Shown: positions 23,507-33,513, counted from the first letter of the stretch. The stretch: 64,000 nucleotides of DNA from Afipia felis ATCC 53690 (GCF_000314735.2 NZ_KB375270.1:3410001-3474000), one strand, 5' to 3'. Translations and numbers: made by a program. The notes: generated by a model not told the origin, from the letters alone.

Positions 23507-25390
23507 TTGCCGATTTCCCGACGCCAACTCCTTCGCAGCGGTGCGTTCGCCGCCTCGTTTCCTCTCCTCAGCTCTGTCCGGCCGGCCTTCGCCGAAACGG
23601 CACCCGCCAGGGATGGCGCGTGGACACACGGCCTGTCGCTGTTCGGCGACGTGAAGTATCCGGCGAATTTTCCGCACTTCGATTACGTCAATGCGGCCGC
23701 GCCGAAGGGCGGCGTGGTGCGGCAGACCGCGCTTGGCACGTTCGACAATTTCAACATGGTCGTTGCCGGCGTGAAGGGATCAATCGGCGCCATCGGTGAG
23801 ATCTATGAGGCACTGACGGTGTCCGCGCTCGACGAAGTGTCCACCCAATACGGTCTGCTTGCGGAAGCGATGAGCTACCCGGCGGATTATTCGTCCGTGA
23901 CCTATCGCCTGCGCAAGGAAGCGAAATGGCATGACGGCAAGCCGGTGACGCCGGATGATGTCATCTTCTCGCTTGAGGCGTTCAAGAAATATCACCCGTT
24001 TTATTCCGCCTATTATCGCCATGTCACCAAGGCGGAGAAGGCTGGCGACCGCGAGGTCAAGTTCACCTTCGATGCGCCGGGCAATCGCGAGCTGCCGCAG
24101 ATTCTCGGCCAGTTGACGGTGCTGCCCAAGCACTATTGGGAAGGCAAGGACAGCGCGGGCAAGCCACGCGACATCGGCGCGACAACGCTCGAGCCGCCGC
24201 TTTCTTGCGGCCCCTACAAGATCAAGAGTTTCGTGCCGGGCCGCTCGATCGTGCTCGAGCGCGTGAAGGAGTATTGGGGGCGCGACATCAATGTGAATGT
24301 CGGTCGTAACAATTTCGACGAGTTGCGCTACGAATATTTCCGCGACTCGACGGTGGCGCTGGAAGCTTTCAAGGGCGACCAGATCGACTGGCGCACCGAG
24401 AACAGCGCCAAGAATTGGGCGACTGCCTACGACTTTCCGGCAGTGGCAGACAAGCGCGTGGTGCTGGAGGAGTTTCCCAACCGCACCGTCGGCATCATGC
24501 AGGCATTTGCGTTCAACATCCGGCGCGACAGGTTCAAGGATGCGCGCGTGCGCCGCGCGATGAATTTCGCCTTCGATTTCGAGGAAATGAACCGGCAGAT
24601 TTTCTTCGGCCAGTACACGCGCATCGCGAGCTACTTCGAAGGCACCGAACTTGCATCGAGCGGTCTGCCGCAGGGTCGCGAGCTCGAGATTCTTGAAACG
24701 GTTCGAGGTCAGGTGCCGCCCGAGGTCTTCACTGCGCAATACACCAATCCGGTTGGCGGCTCGCCGGAGAATGTGCGCAACAATCTGCGCGAAGGTCTGC
24801 GGCTTCTCAAATCGGCCGGTTACGAGATCAAGGATCGCAAGCTCGTCGATGGCAAGACCGGCGCGCCGTTCGAGGTCGAACTCCTCACCTACGATCCGAG
24901 CTTCGAGCGCGTGTTGCTGTTCTTCAAGCCGTCGCTGGAGCGCATGGGCATGACGGTGAATGTGCGCACAGTCGACGCGACCCAGTACGAGAATCGTTTG
25001 CGCAACTGGGACTTCGACGTGGTGGTGAACTCGTGGGCGGAGTCGCTGTCGCCGGGCAACGAGCAGCGTGAGTTCTGGGGCTCGCAGGCCGCCGACATGC
25101 CGGGCTCGCGCAATATCATCGGCATCAAGGATGCCGCGATCGATAAACTGATCGGGCGCGTCATCTACGCCAAGGATCGCGACGACCTCGTTGCGGCGAC
25201 CAAGGCGCTGGATCGCGTGCTGCTCTGGCATCATTTCGTTGTGCCGCAATGGACTTACGGCAAGATCCGCACCGCGCGATGGGATCGTTTCGGCCGCCCA
25301 CCTGAGATGCCGAAATACGGCATGTCCGCTTTCCCAGACATCTGGTGGTTCGACGCCGACAAGGCGGGCAAGACCGGGCGGCGCTCTTGA
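23507..25390 (+). CDS. Peptide ABC transporter, periplasmic binding protein 1 (YejA-like)
   Basis: 627 residues starting at TTG 23507, with AGGA about 10 bp before it. The N-terminus is a twin-arginine signal (ISRRQLLRSGAFAASFPLLS), so the protein is probably folded before export. The rest is an SBP_bac_5 family dipeptide/oligopeptide receptor: FGDVKYPANFPHFDYVNAAA, YRLRKEAKWHDGKPVTPDDV, RRAMNFAFDFEEMNRQIFFG, and FDVVVNSWAESLSPGNEQRE. YejA relatives bind microcin C-like or other peptides with extended structure. It is the first gene of a five-gene importer operon and overlaps the second receptor gene by 4 bp. Confidence 0.92.
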   Translation: MPISRRQLLRSGAFAASFPLLSSVRPAFAETAPARDGAWTHGLSLFGDVKYPANFPHFDYVNAAAPKGGVVRQTALGTFDNFNMVVAGVKGSIGAIGEIYEALTVSALDEVSTQYGLLAEAMSYPADYSSVTYRLRKEAKWHDGKPVTPDDVIFSLEAFKKYHPFYSAYYRHVTKAEKAGDREVKFTFDAPGNRELPQILGQLTVLPKHYWEGKDSAGKPRDIGATTLEPPLSCGPYKIKSFVPGRSIVLERVKEYWGRDINVNVGRNNFDELRYEYFRDSTVALEAFKGDQIDWRTENSAKNWATAYDFPAVADKRVVLEEFPNRTVGIMQAFAFNIRRDRFKDARVRRAMNFAFDFEEMNRQIFFGQYTRIASYFEGTELASSGLPQGRELEILETVRGQVPPEVFTAQYTNPVGGSPENVRNNLREGLRLLKSAGYEIKDRKLVDGKTGAPFEVELLTYDPSFERVLLFFKPSLERMGMTVNVRTVDATQYENRLRNWDFDVVVNSWAESLSPGNEQREFWGSQAADMPGSRNIIGIKDAAIDKLIGRVIYAKDRDDLVAATKALDRVLLWHHFVVPQWTYGKIRTARWDRFGRPPEMPKYGMSAFPDIWWFDADKAGKTGRRS

Positions 25391-27249
25391 CGCGGGTTTC
25401 GCGCCGACACGTTCTGGTGCTTGGCGGTGGCGCTGCACTCGCCTGCGCCGTCAAGCCGGTGTTCGCTGATAACGCAAATTTTGTGCACGGCATGTCGGCC
25501 TTCGGTGACCTGAAGTACCCGAAGGACTTCAAGCAGTTCGACTACGTCAACGTCAGCGCACCGAAGGGCGGGCTGTTCTCGACGGTGCCCTCGAGTCGCT
25601 CCTACAATCAGTCGTTCCAGACCTTCAATTCGCTCAACGCGTTTATTCTGAAGGGTGACGGTGCCATCGGCATGGAGCAGACCTTCACCGCGCTGATGGC
25701 GCGCTCCGGCGATGAACCAGATGCGATGTATGGCTTGGCTGCAAGCGGCGTGCAGATTTCCGCTGACGGTCTGACCTATCGTTTCAAGATGCGACCTGAG
25801 GCGCGTTTTCACGACGGCTCACGCCTGACGGCGAAGGATGCTGCCTTTTCATTGAACATCCTGAAAGAGAAGGGCCATCCGATCATCCGTCAGCAGATGC
25901 GCGACGTCATCAAGGCCGACGCGCCGGACGACGATGCGTTGGTGGTGACCTTTGCGCCGAACCGCGCGCGCGACGTGCCGCTCTACGTTGCCTCGCTGCC
26001 GGTTTTCTCGCGTACCTATTACGCCAAGCAGCCGTTCGAGGAATCGACGCTGGACATTCCGCTCGGCTCAGGACCCTACAAGGTCGGCAAGTTCGAGGTC
26101 GGGCGCTTTATCGAGTACGACCGCGTCAAGGACTGGTGGGGACGCGATCTTCCCGTTTCGAAAGGTGCTTTCAACTTCGATACTGTGCGTTACGAATTCT
26201 ATCGCGACCGTGACGTTGCGTTCGAAGGCTTCACCGCGCGCAACTATCTCTACCGCGAGGAATTCACCGCGCGCGTGTGGGCGACGCGCTATGATTTTCC
26301 CGCGATCAAGGATGGTCGGGTGAAGCGCGAAACGCTGCCGGACGACACGCCGTCCGGCGCGCAAGGCTGGTTTATCAATCTGCGGCGCGAGCAGTTCAAG
26401 GACCCGCGCGTGCGTGAGGCACTCGGCTGTGCCTTCGATTTCGAATGGACCAACAAGACCATCATGTATGGCGCATATGCGCGCACTGTCTCGCCATTCC
26501 AGAATTCCGATTTGATGGCTACGGGTGTACCAGACGCCGACGAGCTCAAGCTGCTCGAGCCGTTCCGCGGGCAGGTGCCGGACGAAGTGTTCGGCGAGCC
26601 GTTCGTGCCGCCGGTGAGCGACGGCTCGGGTCAGGACCGCGCGCTGCTGCGGAAGGCAGCACATCTGCTGCAGGAGGCGGGCTGGACGATCAAGGACGGC
26701 AAGCGCGTCTCGAAGTCGGGCCAACGCTTCACGCTCGAGTTCCTGCTGGATGAGCCGTCGTTCCAGCCGCATCACGCGCCCTACATCAAGAATCTCGGTG
26801 TGCTCGGCATCGATGCAAGTTTGCGCGTGGTGGACCCTGTACAATATCGCGCCCGCCGCGACGATTTCGATTTCGACGTCACCATTGAGCGGTTCTCGAT
26901 GGCATCGACGCCGGGCGAGGCATTGCGCACGTTCTTTTCGTCGCAAGCCGCCGCAATCAAGGGGTCGAACAATCTGTCGGGCGTGGCCAGCCCCGTGCTC
27001 GATGCGCTGATCGAGAAGATCATTGCCGCCAACAGTCGTGACGAATTGCGCATCGCCTGCCATGCGTTCGACCGGGTGTTTCGCGCCGGCCGCTATTGGG
27101 TGCCGCAATGGTACCGTAACAACCATCCCATCGCGTACTGGGACGTGTTCGGTCATCCGGCGAAACTGCCGCGCTATGCGGGCGTGGGCGTGCCGGACCT
27201 ATGGTGGTACGATGCCGCGAAGGCATCGAAGCCCGAACAGGCGAAATAA
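25387..27249 (+). CDS. Peptide ABC transporter, periplasmic binding protein 2 (YejA-like paralogue)
   Basis: 620 residues from TTG 25387, which overlaps the stop of the first receptor gene (TTGA). This start gives a twin-arginine-like signal (MTRVSRRHVLVLGGGAALAC, cut near VFA); the frame upstream lies inside the previous gene. It parallels the first receptor throughout: MSAFGDLKYPKDFKQFDYVN, FKMRPEARFHDGSRLTAKDA, REALGCAFDFEWTNKTIMYG, and DVTIERFSMASTPGEALRTF. The two are clear paralogues but well diverged, implying different peptide preferences served by one membrane complex. Confidence 0.92.
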   Translation: MTRVSRRHVLVLGGGAALACAVKPVFADNANFVHGMSAFGDLKYPKDFKQFDYVNVSAPKGGLFSTVPSSRSYNQSFQTFNSLNAFILKGDGAIGMEQTFTALMARSGDEPDAMYGLAASGVQISADGLTYRFKMRPEARFHDGSRLTAKDAAFSLNILKEKGHPIIRQQMRDVIKADAPDDDALVVTFAPNRARDVPLYVASLPVFSRTYYAKQPFEESTLDIPLGSGPYKVGKFEVGRFIEYDRVKDWWGRDLPVSKGAFNFDTVRYEFYRDRDVAFEGFTARNYLYREEFTARVWATRYDFPAIKDGRVKRETLPDDTPSGAQGWFINLRREQFKDPRVREALGCAFDFEWTNKTIMYGAYARTVSPFQNSDLMATGVPDADELKLLEPFRGQVPDEVFGEPFVPPVSDGSGQDRALLRKAAHLLQEAGWTIKDGKRVSKSGQRFTLEFLLDEPSFQPHHAPYIKNLGVLGIDASLRVVDPVQYRARRDDFDFDVTIERFSMASTPGEALRTFFSSQAAAIKGSNNLSGVASPVLDALIEKIIAANSRDELRIACHAFDRVFRAGRYWVPQWYRNNHPIAYWDVFGHPAKLPRYAGVGVPDLWWYDAAKASKPEQAK

Positions 27250-27252
27250 CCG

Positions 27253-28359
27253 ATGGTTGCCTATATCGCTCGCCGCATCCTGCTGATGGTGCCGACGCTG
27301 TTCGGCATCCTGTTTGTGTCCTTTGTGGTCGTGCAGTTCGCGCCGGGTGGGCCGGTGGAGCGGGTGATCGCGCAGTTGTCGGGCGCCGATACGGGTGCGA
27401 GTTCGCGCATTTCTGGCGGTGGCGGAGATCTCGGTGCGCGCGGCGCTCCGGGCGCCTCGATGGATGCGGTGAATTCGAAATATCGTGGCGCGCAGGGGCT
27501 CGATCCCGAATTCATCAAGAGCCTCGAGAAGCAGTTCGGCTTCGATAAGCCGGCACCGGAACGTTTCGCGCTGATGCTGTGGAATTTCGCTCGCTTCGAT
27601 TTCGGCAAGAGTTATTTCCGCGATGTCAGCGTGCTGCAGCTCATCAAGGAGAAGCTGCCGGTGTCAATGTCGCTCGGCATCTGGATGACGCTGCTAACTT
27701 ACCTGATCTCGATTCCACTCGGCATCCGCAAGGCGGTGGCGGACGGCTCGCGCTTCGATACATGGACCTCAGCGGTCATTATCGTTGGCTTCGCGATTCC
27801 GGGTTTCATGTTCGCGATCCTGCTCATCATCCTGTTCGCAGGCGGTTCGTTCTACGACATTTTCCCGCTGCGCGGGCTGACTTCGGACGGCTGGTCGCAG
27901 TTTCCGTGGTACTGGAAGATCATCGATTACTTCTGGCATCTGACGTTGCCGCTGCTATCGATGGCGCTGAGTTCGTTCGCGACCATGACGCTGCTGACCA
28001 AGAATTCGTTCCTCGACGAAATCCGCAAGCAATATGTCATGACCGCGCGCGCCAAAGGATGCAGCGAGCATCGCGTGCTTTACGGGCACATTTTCCGCAA
28101 CGCGATGCTGATCGTGATCGCCGGATTCCCCGGCGCGTTCGTCCATGCGTTCTTCTCCGGCTCGCTGCTGATCGAGACGATCTTCTCGCTCGACGGCCTC
28201 GGATTGCTCGGCTTCGAAAGTGTTCTGAACCGCGACTATCCCGTGGTGTTCGGAACGCTGTTCATCTTCTCGCTGGTGGGTCTCGTCGTGAACCTGCTCT
28301 CCGACCTGACTTACATGTGGGTCGATCCGCGAATCGATTTCGAGGCGCGTCAGGCATGA
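27253..28359 (+). CDS. Peptide ABC transporter permease (YejB-like)
   Basis: 368 residues. The N-terminal helix MVAYIARRILLMVPTLFGIL is followed by the long periplasmic stretch typical of YejB/DppB-type subunits, with a Gly-rich segment at about 50-80 (SRISGGGGDLGARGAPGASM), and then five more helices. The coupling loop that contacts the ATPase is seen in QYVMTARAKGCSEHRVLYGH. It starts 3 bp after the second receptor gene and overlaps the next permease gene by 4 bp (ATGA). Confidence 0.93.
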   Translation: MVAYIARRILLMVPTLFGILFVSFVVVQFAPGGPVERVIAQLSGADTGASSRISGGGGDLGARGAPGASMDAVNSKYRGAQGLDPEFIKSLEKQFGFDKPAPERFALMLWNFARFDFGKSYFRDVSVLQLIKEKLPVSMSLGIWMTLLTYLISIPLGIRKAVADGSRFDTWTSAVIIVGFAIPGFMFAILLIILFAGGSFYDIFPLRGLTSDGWSQFPWYWKIIDYFWHLTLPLLSMALSSFATMTLLTKNSFLDEIRKQYVMTARAKGCSEHRVLYGHIFRNAMLIVIAGFPGAFVHAFFSGSLLIETIFSLDGLGLLGFESVLNRDYPVVFGTLFIFSLVGLVVNLLSDLTYMWVDPRIDFEARQA

Positions 28360-29528
28360 GTGTCACGCCGCCGATCGAGACGAAAAGCCTGTCGCCGCTC
28401 GGGGAGGCTGTACCGGCATCGCAGCACGGATTGCAGCTGTCGCCGCTCAATCGGCGGCGCTGGCAGAATTTCAAGGCCAACCGTCGCGGCTACTGGTCGT
28501 TCTGGATCTTCTCAATTCTGTTCATCGTCTCGCTGTTCGCGGAATTGATCGCGAATGATCGGCCGTTTCTGATCCAGTACGATGGGCATTTGTATTTCCC
28601 TGCTTTCGTCACCTATCCGGAGACGACATTCGGTGGCGATTTCGAGACGGCGGCTGACTATCGCGATCCTTATCTGCAGAAAATGATCGCGGAGAAGGGC
28701 GGTCGCATCGTCTGGCCGCTGATCCGCTATTCCTACGACACCCATAATCTCGATCTGCCGACGCCCGCTCCCTCCAAGCCGACATGGATGTTGACCGAGA
28801 AGGAATGCGCGCCGGTCGTGGAGCGCAAGGGACTGAAAAGCTGTCGGGATCTCGAATACAACTGGCTCGGTACCGACGATCAGGGGCGCGACGTGGTGGC
28901 GCGGCTGATCTACGGCTTCCGCATTTCCGTGCTGTTCGGTCTCGCGTTGACGATTGTTTCTTCGATTGTTGGCGTCGCGGCAGGCGGCATTCAGGGGTAC
29001 TTCGGCGGCTGGATCGATCTTGGCTTCCAGCGCTTTATCGAAGTGTGGACCGCGATCCCCTCGCTTTATCTGCTTCTGATTCTGTCCTCGATTCTGGTGC
29101 CGGGTTTCTTCGTGCTGCTCGGTATTCTGCTGCTATTCTCCTGGGTGTCGCTGGTGGGGCTTGTGCGCGCGGAATTCCTGCGCGGGCGAAATTTTGAATA
29201 CATCCAGGCGGCACGTGCGCTCGGCGTTTCCGATCGTGTCATCATGTTCCGCCATCTGCTGCCGAACGCGATGGTTGCGACCATGACGTTCCTGCCCTTC
29301 ATCGTGTCGTCGTCGGTGATGACGCTGACGGCGCTGGATTTTCTGGGCTTTGGCCTGCCGCCGGGCTCGCCCTCGCTCGGCGAACTGCTGTCGCAGGCCA
29401 AAGCCAATATTCAGGCGCCGTGGCTCGGCCTGTCCGGCTTCTTCTCGCTTGCGATCATGTTGTCGCTGTTGATCTTCATCGGCGAAGCCGTGCGTGACGC
29501 CTTCGATCCGCGCAAGACGTTCGAGTGA
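28356..29528 (+). CDS. Peptide ABC transporter permease (YejE-like)
   Basis: 390 residues from ATG 28356. A much longer frame open from 27579 lies inside the preceding permease gene and is rejected. The N-terminal part (SPLNRRRWQNFKANRRGYWS, then a helix) is the OppC_N-type extension, followed by a large periplasmic loop (LIRYSYDTHNLDLPTPAP) and NWLGTDDQGRDVVARLIYGF, the hallmark of YejE/DppC subunits. The ATPase-coupling segment is QAARALGVSDRVIMFRHLLP. It pairs with the YejB-like subunit to form the channel. Confidence 0.93.
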   Translation: MSVTPPIETKSLSPLGEAVPASQHGLQLSPLNRRRWQNFKANRRGYWSFWIFSILFIVSLFAELIANDRPFLIQYDGHLYFPAFVTYPETTFGGDFETAADYRDPYLQKMIAEKGGRIVWPLIRYSYDTHNLDLPTPAPSKPTWMLTEKECAPVVERKGLKSCRDLEYNWLGTDDQGRDVVARLIYGFRISVLFGLALTIVSSIVGVAAGGIQGYFGGWIDLGFQRFIEVWTAIPSLYLLLILSSILVPGFFVLLGILLLFSWVSLVGLVRAEFLRGRNFEYIQAARALGVSDRVIMFRHLLPNAMVATMTFLPFIVSSSVMTLTALDFLGFGLPPGSPSLGELLSQAKANIQAPWLGLSGFFSLAIMLSLLIFIGEAVRDAFDPRKTFE

Positions 29529-29533
29529 GGAGC

Positions 29534-31171
29534 ATGGACACAACCTCACAGCCCTTGCTTGATGTGCAGGATTTATCGGTCGCCTTCCGGCAGGGCGGCA
29601 AGACATCCGTTGCGGTCGACAGGATTTCGTTCACGATCAACCGTGGCGAATGCGTCGCGCTGGTCGGCGAGTCCGGTTCGGGAAAATCCGTCAGTGCGCT
29701 GTCGGTGCTGAAGCTACTGCCTTATCCGACCGCATCACATCCATCGGGCAGCATCAGGTTTAACGGGCGCGATCTGTTGCCGCTCGACGAGAATGAGATG
29801 CGTGGGGTGCGCGGCAACGACATCTCGATCATCTTTCAGGAGCCGATGACCTCGCTCAATCCGCTCCATACCATCGAAAACCAGATCGGCGAGGCGCTGC
29901 TGCTCCACGGCGGCCTGCGCGGCAAGGCCGCGCGCGCCCGCACACTGGAGTTGCTCGCGCAGGTCGGCATTCCCGATCCGGAGACGAGGCTTGGGGCGTA
30001 CCCGCATCAATTGTCCGGTGGGCAGCGTCAGCGCGTCATGATCGCGATGGCGCTTGCCAACGAACCTGATCTTCTGATCGCCGACGAACCGACCACGGCG
30101 CTCGACGTCACTGTGCAGGCGCAGATTCTCAAGCTGCTGGCGGACATTCGCGCGAGGCTCGGTATGAGCCTTCTGTTCATCACGCATGATCTCGGCATCG
30201 TGCGGCGTATCGCGGACCGTGTCTGCGTCATGAACAATGGCAAGATCGTCGAGCAGGGACCGGTCGAACAGGTTTTCACCGCGCCCCAGCACGACTATAC
30301 CAAGGCGCTGCTCGCGGCCGAGCCGAAGCCCGATCCTGCGCCGCCGCGTCCCGATGCGCCGATTGTGATGCAGGCGGACGATCTCAAGGTCTGGTTTCCG
30401 ATCAAGCGCGGGCTGATGCGCTCCACGGTCGGTCACGTCAAGGCCGTCGATGGCGTCTCGCTTGCGGTGCGCAAGGGCGAGACTCTTGGTGTGGTCGGCG
30501 AATCCGGCTCGGGCAAGACCACGCTTGGTCTCGCGCTGCTGCGGCTGATTTCGTCCGATGGCTCCATCGTGTTTCTCGGCAAGCCCATTCAGGGGCTGCG
30601 CTTCAAGGAAATGCGGCCGTTCCGGCGTGACATGCAGATCGTGTTTCAGGATCCTTACGGAGCGCTCAGTCCACGCATGTCGGTGAACGACATCGTTGCC
30701 GAGGGTCTGAGCGTGCACCAGCCGTCATTGTCTGCGGCGGAGCGCGAGGCGCGCGTGGTGAAGGCGCTCACCGATGTCGGCCTCGATCCGCAGGTACGGT
30801 TTCGCTATCCGCATGAATTCTCCGGCGGGCAGCGCCAGCGCATCAGCGTGGCGCGTGCCATCGTGCTGGAGCCGGATTTCGTCGTGCTGGATGAGCCGAC
30901 CAGTGCGCTCGATATGCTATTCCAGGCGCAGATGGTCGATCTGTTGCGCAGCCTGCAGCGCAAACGCGATCTCACCTACATGTTCATTTCCCACGATCTG
31001 CGCGTGGTGGCCTCACTCGCGAGCCATCTGATCGTGATGCGGCAGGGCAAGGTCGTGGAAGAAGGGGAGGCGGCGACACTCTTCAAGAATCCAAAGACGG
31101 ACTACACCCGCGCGCTGTTTGCGGCGGCGTTCAATATCGAGGCAGATGCGGCGATTGCGCTGGAGGGGTGA
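29534..31171 (+). CDS. Peptide ABC transporter, dual ATP-binding protein (YejF-like)
   Basis: 545 residues from ATG 29534; a GTG at 29525 that would overlap the previous stop (GTGA) is an equally reasonable start. Two full ABC modules are fused: the first with [29 protein letters not shown] and [13 protein letters not shown], the second with [29 protein letters not shown] and [13 protein letters not shown]. Between them is a linker rich in Pro/Asp ([14 protein letters not shown]), the oligopeptide/dipeptide C-terminal region of the first module. It powers import for both receptors. Last gene of the operon. Confidence 0.95.
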   Translation: MDTTSQPLLDVQDLSVAFRQGGKTSVAVDRISFTINRGECVALVGESGSGKSVSALSVLKLLPYPTASHPSGSIRFNGRDLLPLDENEMRGVRGNDISIIFQEPMTSLNPLHTIENQIGEALLLHGGLRGKAARARTLELLAQVGIPDPETRLGAYPHQLSGGQRQRVMIAMALANEPDLLIADEPTTALDVTVQAQILKLLADIRARLGMSLLFITHDLGIVRRIADRVCVMNNGKIVEQGPVEQVFTAPQHDYTKALLAAEPKPDPAPPRPDAPIVMQADDLKVWFPIKRGLMRSTVGHVKAVDGVSLAVRKGETLGVVGESGSGKTTLGLALLRLISSDGSIVFLGKPIQGLRFKEMRPFRRDMQIVFQDPYGALSPRMSVNDIVAEGLSVHQPSLSAAEREARVVKALTDVGLDPQVRFRYPHEFSGGQRQRISVARAIVLEPDFVVLDEPTSALDMLFQAQMVDLLRSLQRKRDLTYMFISHDLRVVASLASHLIVMRQGKVVEEGEAATLFKNPKTDYTRALFAAAFNIEADAAIALEG

Positions 31172-31175
31172 GGCG

Positions 31176-31207
31176 AAGGGCGATTATTTCAAAGGGCGAT
31201 TATTTCA
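31176..31207. repeat. Perfect 16-bp tandem duplication
   Basis: AAGGGCGATTATTTCA occurs twice head to tail. The second copy contains the stop codon of the NlpC/P60 gene, and the first lies in the gap before the ABC operon stop. It looks like a recent slippage event that leaves both genes intact. Confidence 0.9.
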
Positions 31208-32057
31208 ATCGCTTGACGCTCGTCACCTTGCTGCCTACGGCCTCGATCCGCGCGATGGCTTGTCCCAAGGGCTCATAGGCCGTGGCCATCGCATGAGCGT
31301 TGGCATGAACGAGCATGTCGTAGCCGCTGACGATGGCGACATGTCCTTTCCAGAACACAAGATCGCCGCGCCGCAAGTCGCTCCATTGCGATGGCGGCAC
31401 GATATTGCCCAGGGCGTTTTCCTGCATATCGCTGTCGCGCGGCGCATGAATGCCTGCAGCTGCAAGTGAGATTTGCACCAACCCCGAGCAGTCGATGCCC
31501 ATGTTGCTCTTGCCGCCCCACAGATAGGGCGTGCCGACGAAACGCTCCGCGACCGCGACAAAATCAGTTTCATGAGCGGCAAGCGGTGCCAGATGCTGCG
31601 CGGGAATATGATGGCCCTGCCGTGTGACAGCGAAAATTCCGGTCTTCACGACGATCTCAATCCGCGCACCAAGCGGCAGGCTTTCGACAGGTGGAAGCTT
31701 GATGGAAGGGCCGGGGAAGGCGAGCGTCTGCAGGGCGATGACATGATGCGTCGGCGTCGTGCGTGGATGCACGAGGGCTGATTCCGGCAGCCAGCCAACA
31801 TAGCCGTCGGCATTCAACTGCCCCCATGCCCAGCCCTCGCCATTGCGCTCGTAGATCGTGACGCGCTCGCCCTTTAGCGCCTGCGTGAGTTGCGTGGCGT
31901 TGTGCGAGGGTTCGCAGCGCACCGGCGCGATCGGATCGAGCACCTCGTTCTCCCCGCCGTCGACGAAACGCACGGCTTCGACCTGGCCGCGCAGATGCGA
32001 TGCCGCGAGATCGGGCCGTGCAGGCGTCAGCCGTGGATCGAGCTTCATCTCAGCCAT
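31200..32057 (-). CDS. NlpC/P60 cell-wall endopeptidase with SH3 domains
   Basis: 285 residues; ATG 32057 or the in-frame ATG 32048 may be used. The N-terminal half holds SH3b-like wall-binding repeats (about 45-95, YERNGEGWAWGQLNADGYVG, and 125-160). The C-terminal NlpC/P60 domain has catalytic Cys190 in SNMGIDCSGLVQ and His239 in LRRGDLVFWKGHVAIVSG. Relatives such as dipeptidyl peptidase VI cut gamma-D-Glu-diamino acid bonds in muropeptides. There is no signal peptide, which fits a role in cytoplasmic murein recycling. It overlaps the M17 aminopeptidase gene by up to 8 bp, so both may degrade recycled peptides. Confidence 0.9.
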   Translation of the reverse strand: MAEMKLDPRLTPARPDLAASHLRGQVEAVRFVDGGENEVLDPIAPVRCEPSHNATQLTQALKGERVTIYERNGEGWAWGQLNADGYVGWLPESALVHPRTTPTHHVIALQTLAFPGPSIKLPPVESLPLGARIEIVVKTGIFAVTRQGHHIPAQHLAPLAAHETDFVAVAERFVGTPYLWGGKSNMGIDCSGLVQISLAAAGIHAPRDSDMQENALGNIVPPSQWSDLRRGDLVFWKGHVAIVSGYDMLVHANAHAMATAYEPLGQAIARIEAVGSKVTSVKRLK

Positions 32058-33426
32058 AGCGTTCGCTCAACAGTTTGTAGAATGCTCGAGCGCCCTGGCA
32101 TTCGCCGCCTTCGGGACGTGCGGGTTTGGCCGATGGTGTCCAACCATAGATATCGGCATGCAGCCAGCGCGTCTCGGCATCAACGAAGCGCTGCATGAAC
32201 AGCGCGCAGGTGATCGAGCCCGCGAATCCGCCCGAGGGTGCATTGTTAATGTCGGCCACTTTCGAGTCGAGCCATGCATCGTAGGGTTGCCACAGCGGCA
32301 GCCGCCACAGCGGATCGTTTTCCTGCCGCGCATGACGCGCGACGTCGGCCGCGAGCGCGTCGTCATTGGTGTAGAACGGCGGCAGATCGGGACCGAGCGC
32401 CACGCGTGCCGCGCCCGTGAGCGTGCCCATGTCGATCAGCAGATCTGGTTTGTCCTCGCAGGCCAATGTGAGCGCGTCGGCGAGCACGAGGCGGCCTTCG
32501 GCATCGGTGTTGCCGATCTCGACCGTCAGCCCCTTGCGTGAGCGGAACACATCGAGCGGGCGGAAGGCGTTGCCGGCGACGGAGTTTTCGACCGCCGGAA
32601 TCAGCACCCGCAACCGAACCTTCAGCTTCGCGTCCATCACCATCCGTGCCAGCGCGAGCACGTTGGCTGCGCCGCCCATGTCTTTCTTCATGATGAGCAT
32701 GGCGCTGGAGGGTTTCAGATCGAGACCGCCGGTGTCGAAGCAGACGCCCTTGCCGACCAGCGTGATCTTGGGATGCGCGGCATCGCCCCATGTAAAGTCG
32801 ATCAGGCGCGGTGCGCGGGTCGACGCCATGCCGACGGCGTGGATGAGCGGAAACTCGCGCGCAAGCTCTTCGCCGCTGACGCAGCGAAAGGCCGCGCCGA
32901 ATTCGTCCGCAAGCGCCTTGGCGGCGTCCGCAAGTTCATCGGGCCCCATGTCGTTCGGCGGCGTGTTGATGAGATCGCGCGCCAGCGCCGCGGCTTCGGC
33001 CATGCGCGTCAATTCGCTTGCATTGATGCCTTCCGGCGGCACGAGGCTGACCTCATAAGGCTCGGCTTTTTTGTACCGGCCGAACCGGTAACTGCCGAGC
33101 GCGAAGGCAAGCGTAGCGAGGCGTGCATCGTGCGGCGCGTTCGCGAAGCGATAGGTCCCCTTCGGCAGCTTGGCGGGCAACTGGCCCGCCCGGAACGGAT
33201 CGGCTTTGGTTGCATCGTCCTCCAGCCCGAACAGGACAAAGCCGAGCTTGCCGTCCTCACCCGGCAGCGTGAGACATTCGCCGGGTTTGGCTTTGAAGGC
33301 GTTGGTTGCCGCGAATTCACGCGCAAGCGCGGGCAGGCTTGCGGCAACCGATTCCCAGGTCGATTTCGTGGCGAACAGGATGGGCGTGGCGAGAGAGGCA
33401 GGCGCGGTCGAAAAGAAGGCTGGCAT
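32050..33426 (-). CDS. Leucyl aminopeptidase family protein (M17)
   Basis: 458 residues. The C-terminal catalytic half carries the M17 signature NTDAEGRLVLADALTLA and metal ligands in LVGKGVCFDTGGLDLKPSSA and MKKDMGGAANVLALA, with bicarbonate/Arg contacts in the signature. The N-terminal 150 residues are the variable M17 cap domain. It removes N-terminal residues from peptides, in a hexamer with two metals. Gene context (an overlapping NlpC/P60 hydrolase and a peptide importer next door) suggests that it finishes breakdown of imported or recycled peptides; that is inference. Confidence 0.92.
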   Translation of the reverse strand: MPAFFSTAPASLATPILFATKSTWESVAASLPALAREFAATNAFKAKPGECLTLPGEDGKLGFVLFGLEDDATKADPFRAGQLPAKLPKGTYRFANAPHDARLATLAFALGSYRFGRYKKAEPYEVSLVPPEGINASELTRMAEAAALARDLINTPPNDMGPDELADAAKALADEFGAAFRCVSGEELAREFPLIHAVGMASTRAPRLIDFTWGDAAHPKITLVGKGVCFDTGGLDLKPSSAMLIMKKDMGGAANVLALARMVMDAKLKVRLRVLIPAVENSVAGNAFRPLDVFRSRKGLTVEIGNTDAEGRLVLADALTLACEDKPDLLIDMGTLTGAARVALGPDLPPFYTNDDALAADVARHARQENDPLWRLPLWQPYDAWLDSKVADINNAPSGGFAGSITCALFMQRFVDAETRWLHADIYGWTPSAKPARPEGGECQGARAFYKLLSERYG

Positions 33427-33498
33427 CAGGCAACTCGGAATTGAATCGGCAGGCGCGAAGCGCGGCTTGAGAAGCGGTGTATCATGCCGTCGGTGAAA

Positions 33499-33513
33499 TT
33501 AACCACTCATTAG
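33499..33513. promoter_or_regulatory. CtrA-like box upstream of tadD
   Basis: TTAA-N7-TTAG, one mismatch from the CtrA half-site pair TTAA-N7-TTAA, 66 bp before the tadD ATG. See the findings for the set of four. Confidence 0.45.

Noticed and set aside
23780..25438. A 552-codon open frame on the minus strand across the first peptide receptor gene
   Set aside because: The plus strand encodes a full SBP_bac_5 receptor with a signal peptide; the reverse frame has no ribosome site or recognisable domain.
27579..28355. Upstream extension of the second permease gene to 27579
   Set aside because: The extension overlaps the first permease in another frame and has no permease character; ATG 28356 in an ATGA overlap is the natural start.
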